Positions 45,105 to 54,066 of a stretch of DNA of 64,000 bases are shown here, piece after piece. The stretch spans positions 108,021-172,020 of the forward strand of contig NZ_MZMU01000009.1 of the NCBI RefSeq assembly GCF_004123835.1. The letters are read 5' to 3'. Below the pieces are notes generated by a model. That model saw only the letters and a program-made list of their open reading frames with translations, made no database searches and had not been told where the DNA came from. Made by a program: the position numbers and the translations under genes. This DNA comes from Rhizobium leguminosarum (GTDB lineage: Bacteria > Pseudomonadota > Alphaproteobacteria > Rhizobiales > Rhizobiaceae). How positions within the stretch are numbered: the stretch's first letter is position 1; each line of letters opens with the position of its first letter.

Positions 45105-45212
45105 GGAATACTAGGATTGTTGACGAGGTGCCGGGAGGAAGCGTCGCAAAGCGGATCGAATCGGATAATCAGGTTCGGTTGCCTAGCACGCGAGACAGAG
45201 CGGAGAGGTGAG

Positions 45213-45968
45213 TTGGAAACAATCGAGCGACAGAGCGGGGCCGAAAGCCGCCGCATCGAGCGCCGCCCGCGCGTACGCCGTAACGTCACGGCGGCAATCG
45301 CTCAGGATATCTGTGCGGACCGCTATCCCGCGGGCTCGCCGCTGCCGCGCGAAAACGATCTCTGCGAACTCCACGGCGTCAGCCGCACCGTCATTCGCGA
45401 ATCGCTGAAAGTGCTGGAATCGAAAGGTCTCGTCCGCGGCAAGCCGCGCATCGGAACCACCGTCTGCGACAAGGACGACTGGAATATCCTGGACGCCGAC
45501 GTGCTTGAATGGATGGGTCCCTATATCAAGGACTTCGACCTGCTCGGCTGCATTCTCGAGGCCCGCCGCACCATCGAGCCGGCAGCCGCCGAATATGCCG
45601 CCGAGCGCGCCAGCGCTCAGGAGATCGCCGATCTCGACAATGCCTGGCGGCAGATGCGCGACAGCGCCCGCGACCCGGAAAGCTTCACCGATGCCGACGT
45701 CATGTTCCATACGGTACTGCTCACCGCCAGCCACAACCAGGTCTTCCGCCGCCTGTCGAGCGCCATTCACGCGGCGCTGAAATATGCGCTGCATGCCTCC
45801 AATATCGGCGTCGAAAATCGCGAGGATGCGGTGCTCGTTCACGGTCAGTTGGTCGAGGCGCTGCGCATGCGCGACAAGGCTGGCGCCCGTGAATGCGCCA
45901 ACCGCATGCTCGATCTTGCGGTGCGCGATCTAGCCGCCGCCGAAAAAGCGATCGGCAGAACGCGATGA
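45213..45968 (+). CDS. GntR/FadR-family transcriptional regulator
   Basis: The 251-residue protein has a winged helix-turn-helix at about 25-90 (PLPRENDLCELHGVSRTVIRESLKVLESKGLV) and a FadR-type all-helical effector domain (FCD, about 110-240) with metal-binding His and Asp positions. The start is taken as TTG 45213 after GAGAGGTGAG, because upstream in-frame codons resemble non-coding sequence. It is divergent from araF and 66 bp upstream of dgoD, so it probably controls both, likely responding to a sugar acid. Confidence 0.87.
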   Translation: METIERQSGAESRRIERRPRVRRNVTAAIAQDICADRYPAGSPLPRENDLCELHGVSRTVIRESLKVLESKGLVRGKPRIGTTVCDKDDWNILDADVLEWMGPYIKDFDLLGCILEARRTIEPAAAEYAAERASAQEIADLDNAWRQMRDSARDPESFTDADVMFHTVLLTASHNQVFRRLSSAIHAALKYALHASNIGVENREDAVLVHGQLVEALRMRDKAGARECANRMLDLAVRDLAAAEKAIGRTR

Positions 45969-46034
45969 CCTATCACGACAAATCTACGGACGTGCCGCCG
46001 ATCGCAAACCCGGGAAGAGACTGAAAGAACAGCG

Positions 46035-47183
46035 ATGAAGATCACCAAACTCACCACCTATATCGTTCCCCCGCGCTGGCTGTTTTTGAAGGTCGAGACC
46101 GACGAGGGCATCGTCGGCTGGGGCGAGCCGGTCGTCGAAGGCCGCGCACTCACCGTTCAGGCCGCCGTCCATGAGCTGGAAGACTACCTGATCGGCAAGG
46201 ATCCCTTCCTGATCGAGGACCACTGGACCGTGATGTATCGCGGCGGCTTCTATCGCGGCGGCGCCACCCACATGAGCGCGATCTCGGGCATCGACCAGGC
46301 GCTGTGGGACATCAAGGGCAAGGCGCTCGGTCAGCCGATCCATTCCCTGCTCGGCGGCCAGCTTCGTGATCGTATCAAGGTCTACTCCTGGATCGGCGGC
46401 GACCGTCCCTCGGATGTCGCCAACAATGCCAAGGAGGTGGTTGCCCGCGGCTTCAAGGCGATCAAGCTCAATGGCTGCGAGGAAATGCAGATCGTCGACA
46501 CCAATGAGAAGGTGGAAAAGGCGGTCGAGACCATCGCCATCATCCGCGAGGCGATCGGCCCGCATATCGGCATCGGCGTCGATTTCCACGGGCGCGTCCA
46601 CAAACCGATGGCGAAGGTTCTCGCCAAGGAGCTCGATCCCTACAAATTGATGTTCATCGAAGAGCCGGTGCTGTCCGAAAACAAGGAAGCCCTGCGCGAT
46701 ATCGTCAACCACACCTCGACGCCGATTGCGCTGGGCGAACGGCTCTTTTCGCGCTGGGATTTCAAGCAGGTTCTGTCCGACGGCTACGTCGACATCATTC
46801 AGCCGGATCTCTCCCATGCCGGCGGCATCACCGAATGCCGCAAGATCGCGGCCATGGCCGAAGCCTATGACGTGGCGCTGGCGCCGCATTGCCCGCTGGG
46901 TCCGATCGCGCTTGCCGCCTGCCTGCAGGTCGATGCCGTCAGCTACAATGCATTCATCCAGGAACAGAGCCTCGGCATCCACTACAACAAGGGCAACGAC
47001 ATCCTTGACTACATCTCCAACAAGGAGGTGTTCCAGTATGCCGATGGTTTCGTCTCGATCCCGCAGGGTCCAGGGCTCGGCATCGAGGTCGACGAGGCCT
47101 ATGTCATCGAACGCGCCAGGGAGGGCCACCGCTGGCGCAACCCGATCTGGCGGCACGCCGACGGCAGCTTTGCCGAGTGGTGA
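46035..47183 (+). CDS. dgoD: D-galactonate dehydratase
   Basis: This enolase-superfamily enzyme dehydrates D-galactonate to 2-keto-3-deoxy-D-galactonate. Its 382 residues equal E. coli DgoD in length and align almost without gaps. D183 and H185 (GVDFHG), E209 (FIEEPV), E235 (LGERLF) and H285 (APHCPLGP) are the expected metal ligands and acid/base. ATG 46035 has a modest ribosome site. With the araFGH importer, mutarotase and SDR it suggests oxidative (De Ley-Doudoroff-type) sugar breakdown. The following kinase and aldolase are not in the window. Confidence 0.93.
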   Translation: MKITKLTTYIVPPRWLFLKVETDEGIVGWGEPVVEGRALTVQAAVHELEDYLIGKDPFLIEDHWTVMYRGGFYRGGATHMSAISGIDQALWDIKGKALGQPIHSLLGGQLRDRIKVYSWIGGDRPSDVANNAKEVVARGFKAIKLNGCEEMQIVDTNEKVEKAVETIAIIREAIGPHIGIGVDFHGRVHKPMAKVLAKELDPYKLMFIEEPVLSENKEALRDIVNHTSTPIALGERLFSRWDFKQVLSDGYVDIIQPDLSHAGGITECRKIAAMAEAYDVALAPHCPLGPIALAACLQVDAVSYNAFIQEQSLGIHYNKGNDILDYISNKEVFQYADGFVSIPQGPGLGIEVDEAYVIERAREGHRWRNPIWRHADGSFAEW

Positions 47184-47187
47184 AGGC

Positions 47188-47212
47188 AAGGGTCGCGCAA
47201 GCGGCCCTTTTT
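47188..47212 (+). terminator. Terminator after dgoD
   Basis: AAGGGTCGC at 47188-47196 pairs with GCGGCCCTT at 47201-47209 (one G-T pair), with a T-run at 47208-47212. It begins five bases after the dgoD stop. Confidence 0.7.
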
Positions 47213-47278
47213 CATTCGCGGTGTCGGATATCAGCCATCTCCTGCGTCATAGAGGAAGCTCACGGAGGAGGAATTGAC

Positions 47279-47680
47279 ATGGCCAGAGCAATCGCAATCA
47301 TCGTCGCCCGCATCATCTTCAGCTTTATTTTCTTCATGGCAGCCGGCTTCAAGTTCGCTGATATCGGCGCAACGGCGGGCTATATCACCGCTGCCGGCTT
47401 TCCGATGGCGACATTCCTTACCTGGATCGCCGCCTTCTTCGAGATCGCGCTGGCGCTCGCTTTCATATCAGGGGCTTTCTTCACCGAGGCCAGCCTGCTC
47501 GCAGCCGTCTATGTGATCTTCCTCGCTTTCGCCTTCCACGGCCCATCCCATTGGCAGCAGAACCAGGCCGAGTTCGGCTTCTTCATCGATCACTTCACGT
47601 TCCTCGCCGGCCTGCTCTTTGCCGTCGTCCACGGACCGGAGAAATGGACACTGCAACACAGCCTGCTCAGGAGGAGCTAA
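47279..47680 (+). CDS. DoxX-family membrane protein
   Basis: The 133-residue protein has four transmembrane segments: IIVARIIFSFIFFMAAGFKF, ATFLTWIAAFFEIALALAF, a third from FTEASLLAAVYV, and a last near FTFLAGLLFAVVHGP. The first and second segments carry DoxX motifs. ATG 47279 follows GGAGGAGGAATTGAC. It has 77 bp to the following SDR gene on the same strand; their functional link is unclear. Confidence 0.82.
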   Translation: MARAIAIIVARIIFSFIFFMAAGFKFADIGATAGYITAAGFPMATFLTWIAAFFEIALALAFISGAFFTEASLLAAVYVIFLAFAFHGPSHWQQNQAEFGFFIDHFTFLAGLLFAVVHGPEKWTLQHSLLRRS

Positions 47681-47757
47681 CGATCCGCTCTCCCTTCGGA
47701 ACCAACTGCCGCGCCGAACAGTTGGCATGTCGGCAAAACGGCAAGGAGAGCCCACCC

Positions 47758-48537
47758 ATGGAGCTGAAGGAAAAGATCGCATTGGTAACAGGCGCCGGTT
47801 CAGGCATCGGCAAAGCGGCCGCGTTGCGGCTCGCTGCCGAGGGTGCAAAGGTCGCAGCATTGAGCCGCACCTCCGACGAGGTCGAAAGGACCTGCGCCGA
47901 AATCAAGGCCGCCGGCGGCGAGTCGATCGCGTTGACCGCAGATACCAGCGATGAAGCTCAAATGCGGAGCGCCGTTGCGCAGCTGACCGACACCTTCGGC
48001 GGCCTCGACATCGTTGTCGCCAATGCTGGGATCAACGGCGTCTGGGCGCCGATCGACGATCTGAAGCCGGAAGAATGGGACAAGACCATCGCCGTCAATT
48101 TGCGCGGCACCTATCTGACCCTGCATCTGACGGTTCCGCATCTGAAGCGCCATGGCGGTTCGATCGTCGTCGTCTCCTCGATCAACGGCACCCGCACCTT
48201 CACCACGCCGGGCGCCACCGCCTACACCGCAACCAAGGCCGGCCAGGTCGCAATGGTCCAGCAGCTCGCCCTCGAGCTCGGCCGACACGGCATCCGCGTC
48301 AATGCCGTCTGCCCCGGCGAGATCGAGACCAATATCGGCGCCAATACCGACAGCCGCCATCGCGAGAAGACGGAGGTTCCCGTTATCTGGCCGGAGGGCG
48401 ATATCCCGATCGCCGGCGGCAAGGCAGGCAAGAGCGAGGACGTCGCCGAAACCATCCTTTTCCTCGCCTCCGACCGCGCACGGCACATCACCGGTACGCC
48501 GATCTGGATCGACGGCGGCCAGGGCCTGTTGCGATAG
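47758..48537 (+). CDS. SDR-family oxidoreductase
   Basis: A 259-residue classical SDR: TGAGSGIG at 11-18, NAG at 89-91, active-site Ser near 140, Y156 and K160 (YTATK), and a C-terminal WIDGGQG. The ATG at 47758 has AAGGAGAG upstream. It follows the DoxX gene and is convergent with the cyclase gene. It may belong with the galactonate/arabinose locus, as SDRs do in several sugar-acid pathways, but no direct evidence ties it to DgoD. Confidence 0.83.
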   Translation: MELKEKIALVTGAGSGIGKAAALRLAAEGAKVAALSRTSDEVERTCAEIKAAGGESIALTADTSDEAQMRSAVAQLTDTFGGLDIVVANAGINGVWAPIDDLKPEEWDKTIAVNLRGTYLTLHLTVPHLKRHGGSIVVVSSINGTRTFTTPGATAYTATKAGQVAMVQQLALELGRHGIRVNAVCPGEIETNIGANTDSRHREKTEVPVIWPEGDIPIAGGKAGKSEDVAETILFLASDRARHITGTPIWIDGGQGLLR

Positions 48538-48553
48538 CCTTGCAGTCAGGAAC

Positions 48554-49771
48554 TCATCCGTTCAGCCGGGCGCTGTCGAGGGTATACAGTTCCTGTGCGC
48601 GCTGCACGCCGCGCAACGCATAGCGTCCGACGCAGGCGAGTGGGGTACGCTGCTGCTCCGGTATCGCCGCGGCGAAATCGGAGGAGATCAACAGGTTGAG
48701 ATCGACGGAACGACACATGGAGGCGATCCGGCTGACCTCGTTGACGGCAGGTCCGATGACGGTGAAGTCCAACCGGTCCTGGCTCCCGATATTGCCGTAG
48801 AAGACATCGCCGATATGCAGGCCGATATAGACGTCGGTCGTCGCCCGGCCGTCGGCCGCACGCGCGGCATTCAGCTTGGTGAGCTTTTCCCGCAGCAACG
48901 ATTCGGCGCTCAGCGCCGCACGACATGTCTCCGCCGGCACCTCGCCCTTAAAGATGGCGAGCACACCGTCGCCGATCAGCTTCAGCACGTTGCCGCCGGA
49001 CTCGTGGATCGCCGTGATCACCGCCTCGCTATAGTCGTTGAGCAGCGGGATGATCTCCTCCGGCGGCACGCTGTCGGAGATCTTGGTGTAGTTCAGCAGG
49101 TCGGAAAACCAGAGTGCCGCGGAAATCCGCTCCGATTTGCCGCGGCTGATCTTGCCTTCCATCACCTGGCGCGCGGCGTCCTCGCCGAGGTAGACCTCGG
49201 CGATGGTGCGGGCGATACGCCCGAGCGCGATGCATTTGATCGCCAGCCCCAATACAGGCACCAGCTTGCGCAGGATGGCGAGGTCGTGATCGGAAAAGCC
49301 CTCAGGATGTTTCGTCGCGAAATGCGAGAAGAAGCAATCCATCTCGCCGATCGTGCCGGCCTCGGAAAAACGATGCATCATCGCCACGAAATCTGTGTGG
49401 CCGGCTTCAGCGATCGTATCGAGCATGGAGAAATCGATCGGATCGCCGAAGCCGAGACGCCGGCGTATCTCCCGCTCGTTGCGAGACCAAAGATGATAGA
49501 AGGCCGAACGCTGCCAGTTCGACGCCGCCTCCCCCGAGATCGTCGGACCATATTCGAACTCGGTCTGGATTTCCTCGATGCTGTCCCAGCGGAAGGCGCG
49601 GCCCTCATGCACCGGATGCAGCGTATCCATCAGCGCCAGACCGCGGTCGAGCGGCAGGCCGGCATTACGGCAGGCCGCGCAGAAACCGGTCATGAGCTCG
49701 GCTTCGGAAACACCCTTCAGTCCCTGCTCGGTCACCCAGGCTGCAATCGTGCTGACGTCGCTGTAATCCAT
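48554..49771 (-). CDS. Class III adenylate/guanylate cyclase
   Basis: The 405-residue protein makes a cyclic nucleotide. A C-terminal cyclase homology domain covers about 210-390, with metal-binding Asp at D224 (WFSDLLNYTK) and D268 (IGDGVLAIF), and transition-state N344 and R348 (PAVNEVSRI). The N-terminal 200 residues form a helical domain not clearly assigned to a known sensor; no transmembrane helix is evident, so it appears cytoplasmic. ATG 49771 was preferred for AAGGTGAGAAC upstream. Rhizobia carry many such cyclases; the input signal is unknown. Confidence 0.88.
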   Translation of the reverse strand: MDYSDVSTIAAWVTEQGLKGVSEAELMTGFCAACRNAGLPLDRGLALMDTLHPVHEGRAFRWDSIEEIQTEFEYGPTISGEAASNWQRSAFYHLWSRNEREIRRRLGFGDPIDFSMLDTIAEAGHTDFVAMMHRFSEAGTIGEMDCFFSHFATKHPEGFSDHDLAILRKLVPVLGLAIKCIALGRIARTIAEVYLGEDAARQVMEGKISRGKSERISAALWFSDLLNYTKISDSVPPEEIIPLLNDYSEAVITAIHESGGNVLKLIGDGVLAIFKGEVPAETCRAALSAESLLREKLTKLNAARAADGRATTDVYIGLHIGDVFYGNIGSQDRLDFTVIGPAVNEVSRIASMCRSVDLNLLISSDFAAAIPEQQRTPLACVGRYALRGVQRAQELYTLDSARLNG

Positions 49772-49835
49772 GTTCTCACCTTCACTCGTGCTAAAGCTGT
49801 AGCTCGAATTCGGCATGGAAGGAAAGCCAATTGGC

Positions 49836-50861
49836 TCAATCGCCCGCGGGCATATTGTAGGGCGTGACGATTTCGACTGATGAAAGCGAAGGCGGAACCG
49901 GTCGCCCTTTCGCGGAGGCCCGGCTCATGATCGCCCTGAAGGCCGAGCGCGCATCGGTTCTGAGATCGTGGTGCAGCACGAAGCTGATCCGGCGCGCGGC
50001 AAGCAGGGCGTGATTATCCGCGTCGAGATCATGGGCGACGAAAACGCGGACGGGGCGTTTGGCCGCGTCGAAGGCCGCAAGCACCGCCCGGTTGCCGCCG
50101 CCGATCGAATAGACGGCGTTGATGGCGGGATCGGCCGCAAGCGCTACCGCGGCAAGCGTTCCCGTCGCAGGATCGGTGCCGTGGCCCTCGCTGATCTCGG
50201 TAATGCCGATGTCGGGATAGCGGGCGCGGATGACGCGGCGAAAGCCGATTTCTCGCTCCTCCTCGCCGCGGAACCGTCCGCTCGACAGCGTTACCAGCAC
50301 CTTGCCACCATCACTCCCGAGGAATTCGCCGATCAGATAGGCGGCGGTCTCTCCCGCCGCCCGGTTGTCGGCGCCGGCATAGGCGATGCGGGCCGAATTC
50401 GGCAGATCGGTCACCAGCGTCACGACGGGAATGCCGGCCGCGTCCGCCCGCGCGACGGCGGCAGCCACCTCGGCGACGTCAGGCGCCTTGAGCACGATGC
50501 CATGCGTGCCGCGCAGCCGGATGCGATCGAGAAGCTGCACCAGTTCGGCCGGCTTCATCACCTCGGCGAAATGGAACCGGCAGCGGAAGACGCCGGGCAG
50601 AAAGGTCGCCATCTCCGCTTCGAAGGCGGCGCGCACCGCATCGCTGAAACGCTGCGGCGTCTCCATGACGATATCGATCGCCAGCATGCGGCCGCTGCCC
50701 ATCGCCCCGGCCTGCTGCTTCTCCAACTCCGCGATCGCCGCCTTCACCCGCATCTCGGTCTGCCGGCGCACGCCCGGCCTGCTGTTCAGCACCCGGTCGA
50801 CGGTCGCAGTGCTGAGCCCGGCCTGGAAGGCAATGTCCTTGACGAGAAAGAGATGTGCCAT
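49836..50861 (-). CDS. LacI-family transcriptional regulator
   Basis: The 341-residue protein has a LacI helix-turn-helix with hinge (about 5-55, VKDIAFQAGLSTATVDRVLNSRPGV) and a periplasmic-binding-protein-like effector domain (about 60-325). It is divergent from the PhyH-type dioxygenase gene, 94 bp away, and so is likely to control the dioxygenase-SDR-lactonase genes. No clear operator palindrome was seen in the gap. Start ATG 50861. Confidence 0.88.
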   Translation of the reverse strand: MAHLFLVKDIAFQAGLSTATVDRVLNSRPGVRRQTEMRVKAAIAELEKQQAGAMGSGRMLAIDIVMETPQRFSDAVRAAFEAEMATFLPGVFRCRFHFAEVMKPAELVQLLDRIRLRGTHGIVLKAPDVAEVAAAVARADAAGIPVVTLVTDLPNSARIAYAGADNRAAGETAAYLIGEFLGSDGGKVLVTLSSGRFRGEEEREIGFRRVIRARYPDIGITEISEGHGTDPATGTLAAVALAADPAINAVYSIGGGNRAVLAAFDAAKRPVRVFVAHDLDADNHALLAARRISFVLHHDLRTDARSAFRAIMSRASAKGRPVPPSLSSVEIVTPYNMPAGD

Positions 50862-50955
50862 GCGATCGGCCTGATGGTTTTTTGATGGATTTCTGATCTA
50901 TATCACCCGGCATCGCGGCGTATAGTGCCTCCACTGGAAAGAGGGAGGAGCCGCT

Positions 50956-52143
50956 ATGAAAACCGACAATCAGCAGAAACTGCGCGCCGACCGCGTCTGG
51001 CTGAGGGAAGACGCCTGCGATCTCGATGAGTTTCGCGCCCTTGCGGAAAAGACGACCGCGCTTGCCGATTACCCCTCGGCGTCTGCGGTCGAAAAAAACG
51101 TCCTGATCTATGACAGCCGCAAGGTGATGGCGGCGGCCGCAACGCCGGAAGGCCGACGCGCCGTGCTGGCGGAAGTCTGCGACGCCTTCGGCGAGGGTCC
51201 TGGTGTCGTCGTGTTCAAGCGCGCTTACGAAGACACCGGCATCATCGACCGCGCCAGCACGATCTTCGATGCGATCATCGAGGAACAGCACCGCACCTCG
51301 ACCGGCGGCGGCGATCACTTCGCCAAGCCTGGCGCCAACGACCGTATCTGGAACTCGCTGGAAAAACACTGCCTCGCCGATCCGGCAAATTTCGCCGAAT
51401 ATTACGGCAACGCCATCATCGCTCTGGCAAGCGAAGCCTGGCTCGGCCCGAGCTACCAGATGACGGCGCAGGTCAACCGCGTCAATCCGGGCGGTTCGGC
51501 GCAGTCGGCGCATCGCGACTACCATCTCGGCTTTCAATCCTCAAAGGTGATCGAGCAGTTCCCGGCACATGTGCATCGGCTCTCGCCGGTGCTGACGCTG
51601 CAGGGTGCGGTCGCCCATTGTGACATGCCGCTCGAAAGCGGCCCGACGCTCTTCCTGCCGCACAGCCAGACCTATGTGCCGGGCTATCTTGCGCTGAAGC
51701 GGCAGGCGTTCCGGGATTATTTCGAGACCAACCATGTCCAGCTGCCGCTCGAAAAAGGCGACGTCGTCTTCTTCAATCCCGCGCTCTTCCATGCCGCCGG
51801 CACCAACCGCTCGGCCGACATCAAGCGTGTGGCCAACCTCCTGCAGGTCTCCTCCGCCTTCGGCCGGGCAATGGAAACCGTCAATCGCGAGAGGATGAGC
51901 GCCAGGCTGTTTCCCGCCTTGAAGGCCTTTCAAGGCAGGCTCTCGCCTGACGAAATCGCCAACGCCGTCGCTGCCTGCGCCGAAGGCTACTCCTTCCCGA
52001 CCAACCTCGACCGCGACCCGCCACTCGGCGGACTGGCGCCGAAGACACAGGCGCAGCTGATGCATGAGGCGCTGAAGGAAGGCTGGAGCGATGCAGCCTT
52101 TACGACAGCACTTGCCGAGCAAGCGCAGAAGAAGTTGAGCTGA
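50956..52143 (+). CDS. PhyH-family Fe(II)/2-oxoglutarate dioxygenase
   Basis: The 395-residue protein belongs to the phytanoyl-CoA dioxygenase-like family. The iron-binding set is H186 and D188 (SAHRDYHLG) and H279 (NPALFHAAG), with R285 (GTNRS) positioned to bind 2-oxoglutarate. Family members hydroxylate small molecules, from fatty acyl-CoA to ectoine and various metabolites; the substrate cannot be deduced. AGGGAGGAG precedes the ATG. It leads a unit with an SDR and an SMP-30 protein and is divergent from a LacI regulator, which suggests a carbohydrate or polyol substrate. Confidence 0.82.
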   Translation: MKTDNQQKLRADRVWLREDACDLDEFRALAEKTTALADYPSASAVEKNVLIYDSRKVMAAAATPEGRRAVLAEVCDAFGEGPGVVVFKRAYEDTGIIDRASTIFDAIIEEQHRTSTGGGDHFAKPGANDRIWNSLEKHCLADPANFAEYYGNAIIALASEAWLGPSYQMTAQVNRVNPGGSAQSAHRDYHLGFQSSKVIEQFPAHVHRLSPVLTLQGAVAHCDMPLESGPTLFLPHSQTYVPGYLALKRQAFRDYFETNHVQLPLEKGDVVFFNPALFHAAGTNRSADIKRVANLLQVSSAFGRAMETVNRERMSARLFPALKAFQGRLSPDEIANAVAACAEGYSFPTNLDRDPPLGGLAPKTQAQLMHEALKEGWSDAAFTTALAEQAQKKLS

Positions 52144-52236
52144 CGGGCAACGGGAGCAAGCTGCCTTTCCACACCGATAAAGGCCTTCCGCACCGGCGGG
52201 AGGCCGTTCGTACGTCATCACAAAGGAGGAAACCAA

Positions 52237-53058
52237 ATGAGCACAGACCACGGCCGCCTCGACGGCAAGATCGCCATCGTCACCGGCGGCACGCAAGGGC
52301 TGGGAGCAACCATCGCCCGTCTCTTCGCCGAACGCGGCGCGGAAGGCATCGTCATCTGCGGCCGCAACGAAGCCAAGGGCAAGGCGAAGACGGCGGAGAT
52401 TTCGGCTGCGACCGGCGCCAGGATCGTCTACGTCAAGGCCGACCTCGGCAAGGTCGAGGATGCACAGAATGTCGTGCGCGCCTGTGACGAGACCTTCGGC
52501 CGCGTCGACGCGCTGGTCAATGCCGCCGCCATCACCGATCGCGGCACCATTCTCGACACCAGTCCGGAGCTCTTCGACGCCATGTTCGCCGTCAATGTTC
52601 GCGCGCCGTTTTTCCTGATGCAGGAGGCGGTGAAGGTCATGCGCCGCGAAAAGATCGAGGGTACGGTCGTCAATATCGGCTCGATGTCGGCCAAAGCCGG
52701 CCAGCCCTTCATCGCCGCCTATTGCGCCTCCAAAGGCGCGCTGGAAACGCTGACGAAGAACACCGCCTACGCGCTCCTTCGCAACCGCATTCGCGTCAAT
52801 GGTCTGAACATCGGCTGGATGGCCTCCGAGGGCGAGGACCGGATCCAGCGCGAATATCACGAGGCACCCGCCGACTGGCTGGAGAAGGCGGCGGCAAGCC
52901 AGCCCTTCGGCCGTCTCGTCGATCCGCACGAGGTGGCGCGCGCCTGCGCTTACCTGTCGTCTTCCGAATCCGGCCTGATGACCGGCTCGGTCATCTGCTT
53001 CGACCAGTCGATCTGGGGCGCTTATGACGGCTCGCCGCATCCGGTCGCGGCCCTCTGA
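52237..53058 (+). CDS. SDR-family oxidoreductase of the dioxygenase cluster
   Basis: A 273-residue classical SDR with TGGTQGLG at 16-23, NAAA at 95-98 where NNAG is usual, and catalytic S149, Y162, K166 (YCASK). The ATG at 52237 has AAAGGAGGAAACC, a strong ribosome site. It lies 93 bp after the PhyH gene and 95 bp before the SMP-30 gene. A role in oxidising the product of the dioxygenase or feeding a lactone to SMP-30 is inferred. Confidence 0.83.
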   Translation: MSTDHGRLDGKIAIVTGGTQGLGATIARLFAERGAEGIVICGRNEAKGKAKTAEISAATGARIVYVKADLGKVEDAQNVVRACDETFGRVDALVNAAAITDRGTILDTSPELFDAMFAVNVRAPFFLMQEAVKVMRREKIEGTVVNIGSMSAKAGQPFIAAYCASKGALETLTKNTAYALLRNRIRVNGLNIGWMASEGEDRIQREYHEAPADWLEKAAASQPFGRLVDPHEVARACAYLSSSESGLMTGSVICFDQSIWGAYDGSPHPVAAL

Positions 53059-53067
53059 AAAAGCCGA

Positions 53068-53092
53068 AGCCCGGCATTTCCATCGCCGGGCT
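53068..53092 (+). terminator. Hairpin between the SDR and SMP-30 genes
   Basis: AGCCCGGC at 53068-53075 pairs perfectly with GCCGGGCT at 53085-53092. There is no T-run, so it is a weak terminator or an mRNA stabiliser, and the SMP-30 gene may be partly uncoupled from the genes upstream. Confidence 0.5.
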
Positions 53093-53153
53093 CTGGCACC
53101 ACCAGCTTTTTGCCGCTAGGAAAAGAACGGCAGCATTCAGGGAGGAAACTGGC

Positions 53154-54065
53154 ATGGGCGACAATCCGATTTATGAGATTCGCGACGACCGCTTCGGTGC
53201 AATGGTCGTCGGCAGCGCCGCCCTCGAGGAGCTTTATTCCGGCTGCCGCTGGACGGAAGGCCCGGTCTGGTTTTCCGACCTGAACTGCCTTCTCTGGAGC
53301 GATATCCCGAATGAACGTATGATGCGCTGGACACCGGATGGGACGGTCTCCGTCTTCCGCTCACCCTCCAACTACGTCAACGGCAACACCCGCGACCGGC
53401 AGGGCCGGCTGGTCTCCTGCGAACATGGCGGCCGCCGCGTCACCCGCACCGAGACGGACGGCACCATCACCGTTCTCGCCGACAGCTACCAGGGCAAGCG
53501 GCTGAACTCGCCGAATGATGTCGTCGTCCACTCCGACGGCGGGGTCTGGTTCACCGATCCGACCTACGGCATCCTGTCGGATTACGAGGGCCACAAGGCC
53601 GAGCCCGAGCAGCCGACGCGCAACGTCTACCGGATCGATCCGGCAAGCGGAGCGATCGACGCCGTCGTCGAAGATTTCATCCAGCCGAACGGCCTTGCCT
53701 TCTCGCCCGATGAGACGAAGCTTTATATTGCCGATTCCGGCTCCGCAAAACATGACGTGCCGCGCCATATCCGCGTTTTCGACGTCATCGACGGCAGGGC
53801 GCTTGCCAACAGCCGCTATTTCTGCAGCCTCGATTTCGGCCATCCCGACGGTTTCCGTTTCGATGTCGCCGGCAATCTCTGGACGAGTGCCTCCGACGGC
53901 GTGCACTGCTTCTCGCCCGATGGAACGCTGCTCGGCAAGATCAGGGTGCCGCAGACGGTGTCCAACCTCACCTTCGGCGGCCCCAAGAAAAACCGGCTCT
54001 TCATCACCGCGACGCGTTCGGTCTATTCGATTTATATCAAGACGACCGGCGCACAATATCCATAG
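53154..54065 (+). CDS. SMP-30/gluconolactonase-family protein
   Basis: A 303-residue six-bladed beta-propeller lactonase. Metal ligands are visible as Glu in CRWTEGPVW, Asn in PNGLAFSPDE and Asp in YIADSG. Such enzymes hydrolyse sugar lactones made by sugar dehydrogenases. GGGAGGAAACTGGC precedes the ATG. It is convergent with the ThuA-like gene, with one base between them, and is the last gene of the PhyH-SDR-SMP-30 set. It would open a lactone product of an oxidoreductase in the cluster. Confidence 0.87.
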   Translation: MGDNPIYEIRDDRFGAMVVGSAALEELYSGCRWTEGPVWFSDLNCLLWSDIPNERMMRWTPDGTVSVFRSPSNYVNGNTRDRQGRLVSCEHGGRRVTRTETDGTITVLADSYQGKRLNSPNDVVVHSDGGVWFTDPTYGILSDYEGHKAEPEQPTRNVYRIDPASGAIDAVVEDFIQPNGLAFSPDETKLYIADSGSAKHDVPRHIRVFDVIDGRALANSRYFCSLDFGHPDGFRFDVAGNLWTSASDGVHCFSPDGTLLGKIRVPQTVSNLTFGGPKKNRLFITATRSVYSIYIKTTGAQYP

Positions 54066-54066
54066 A

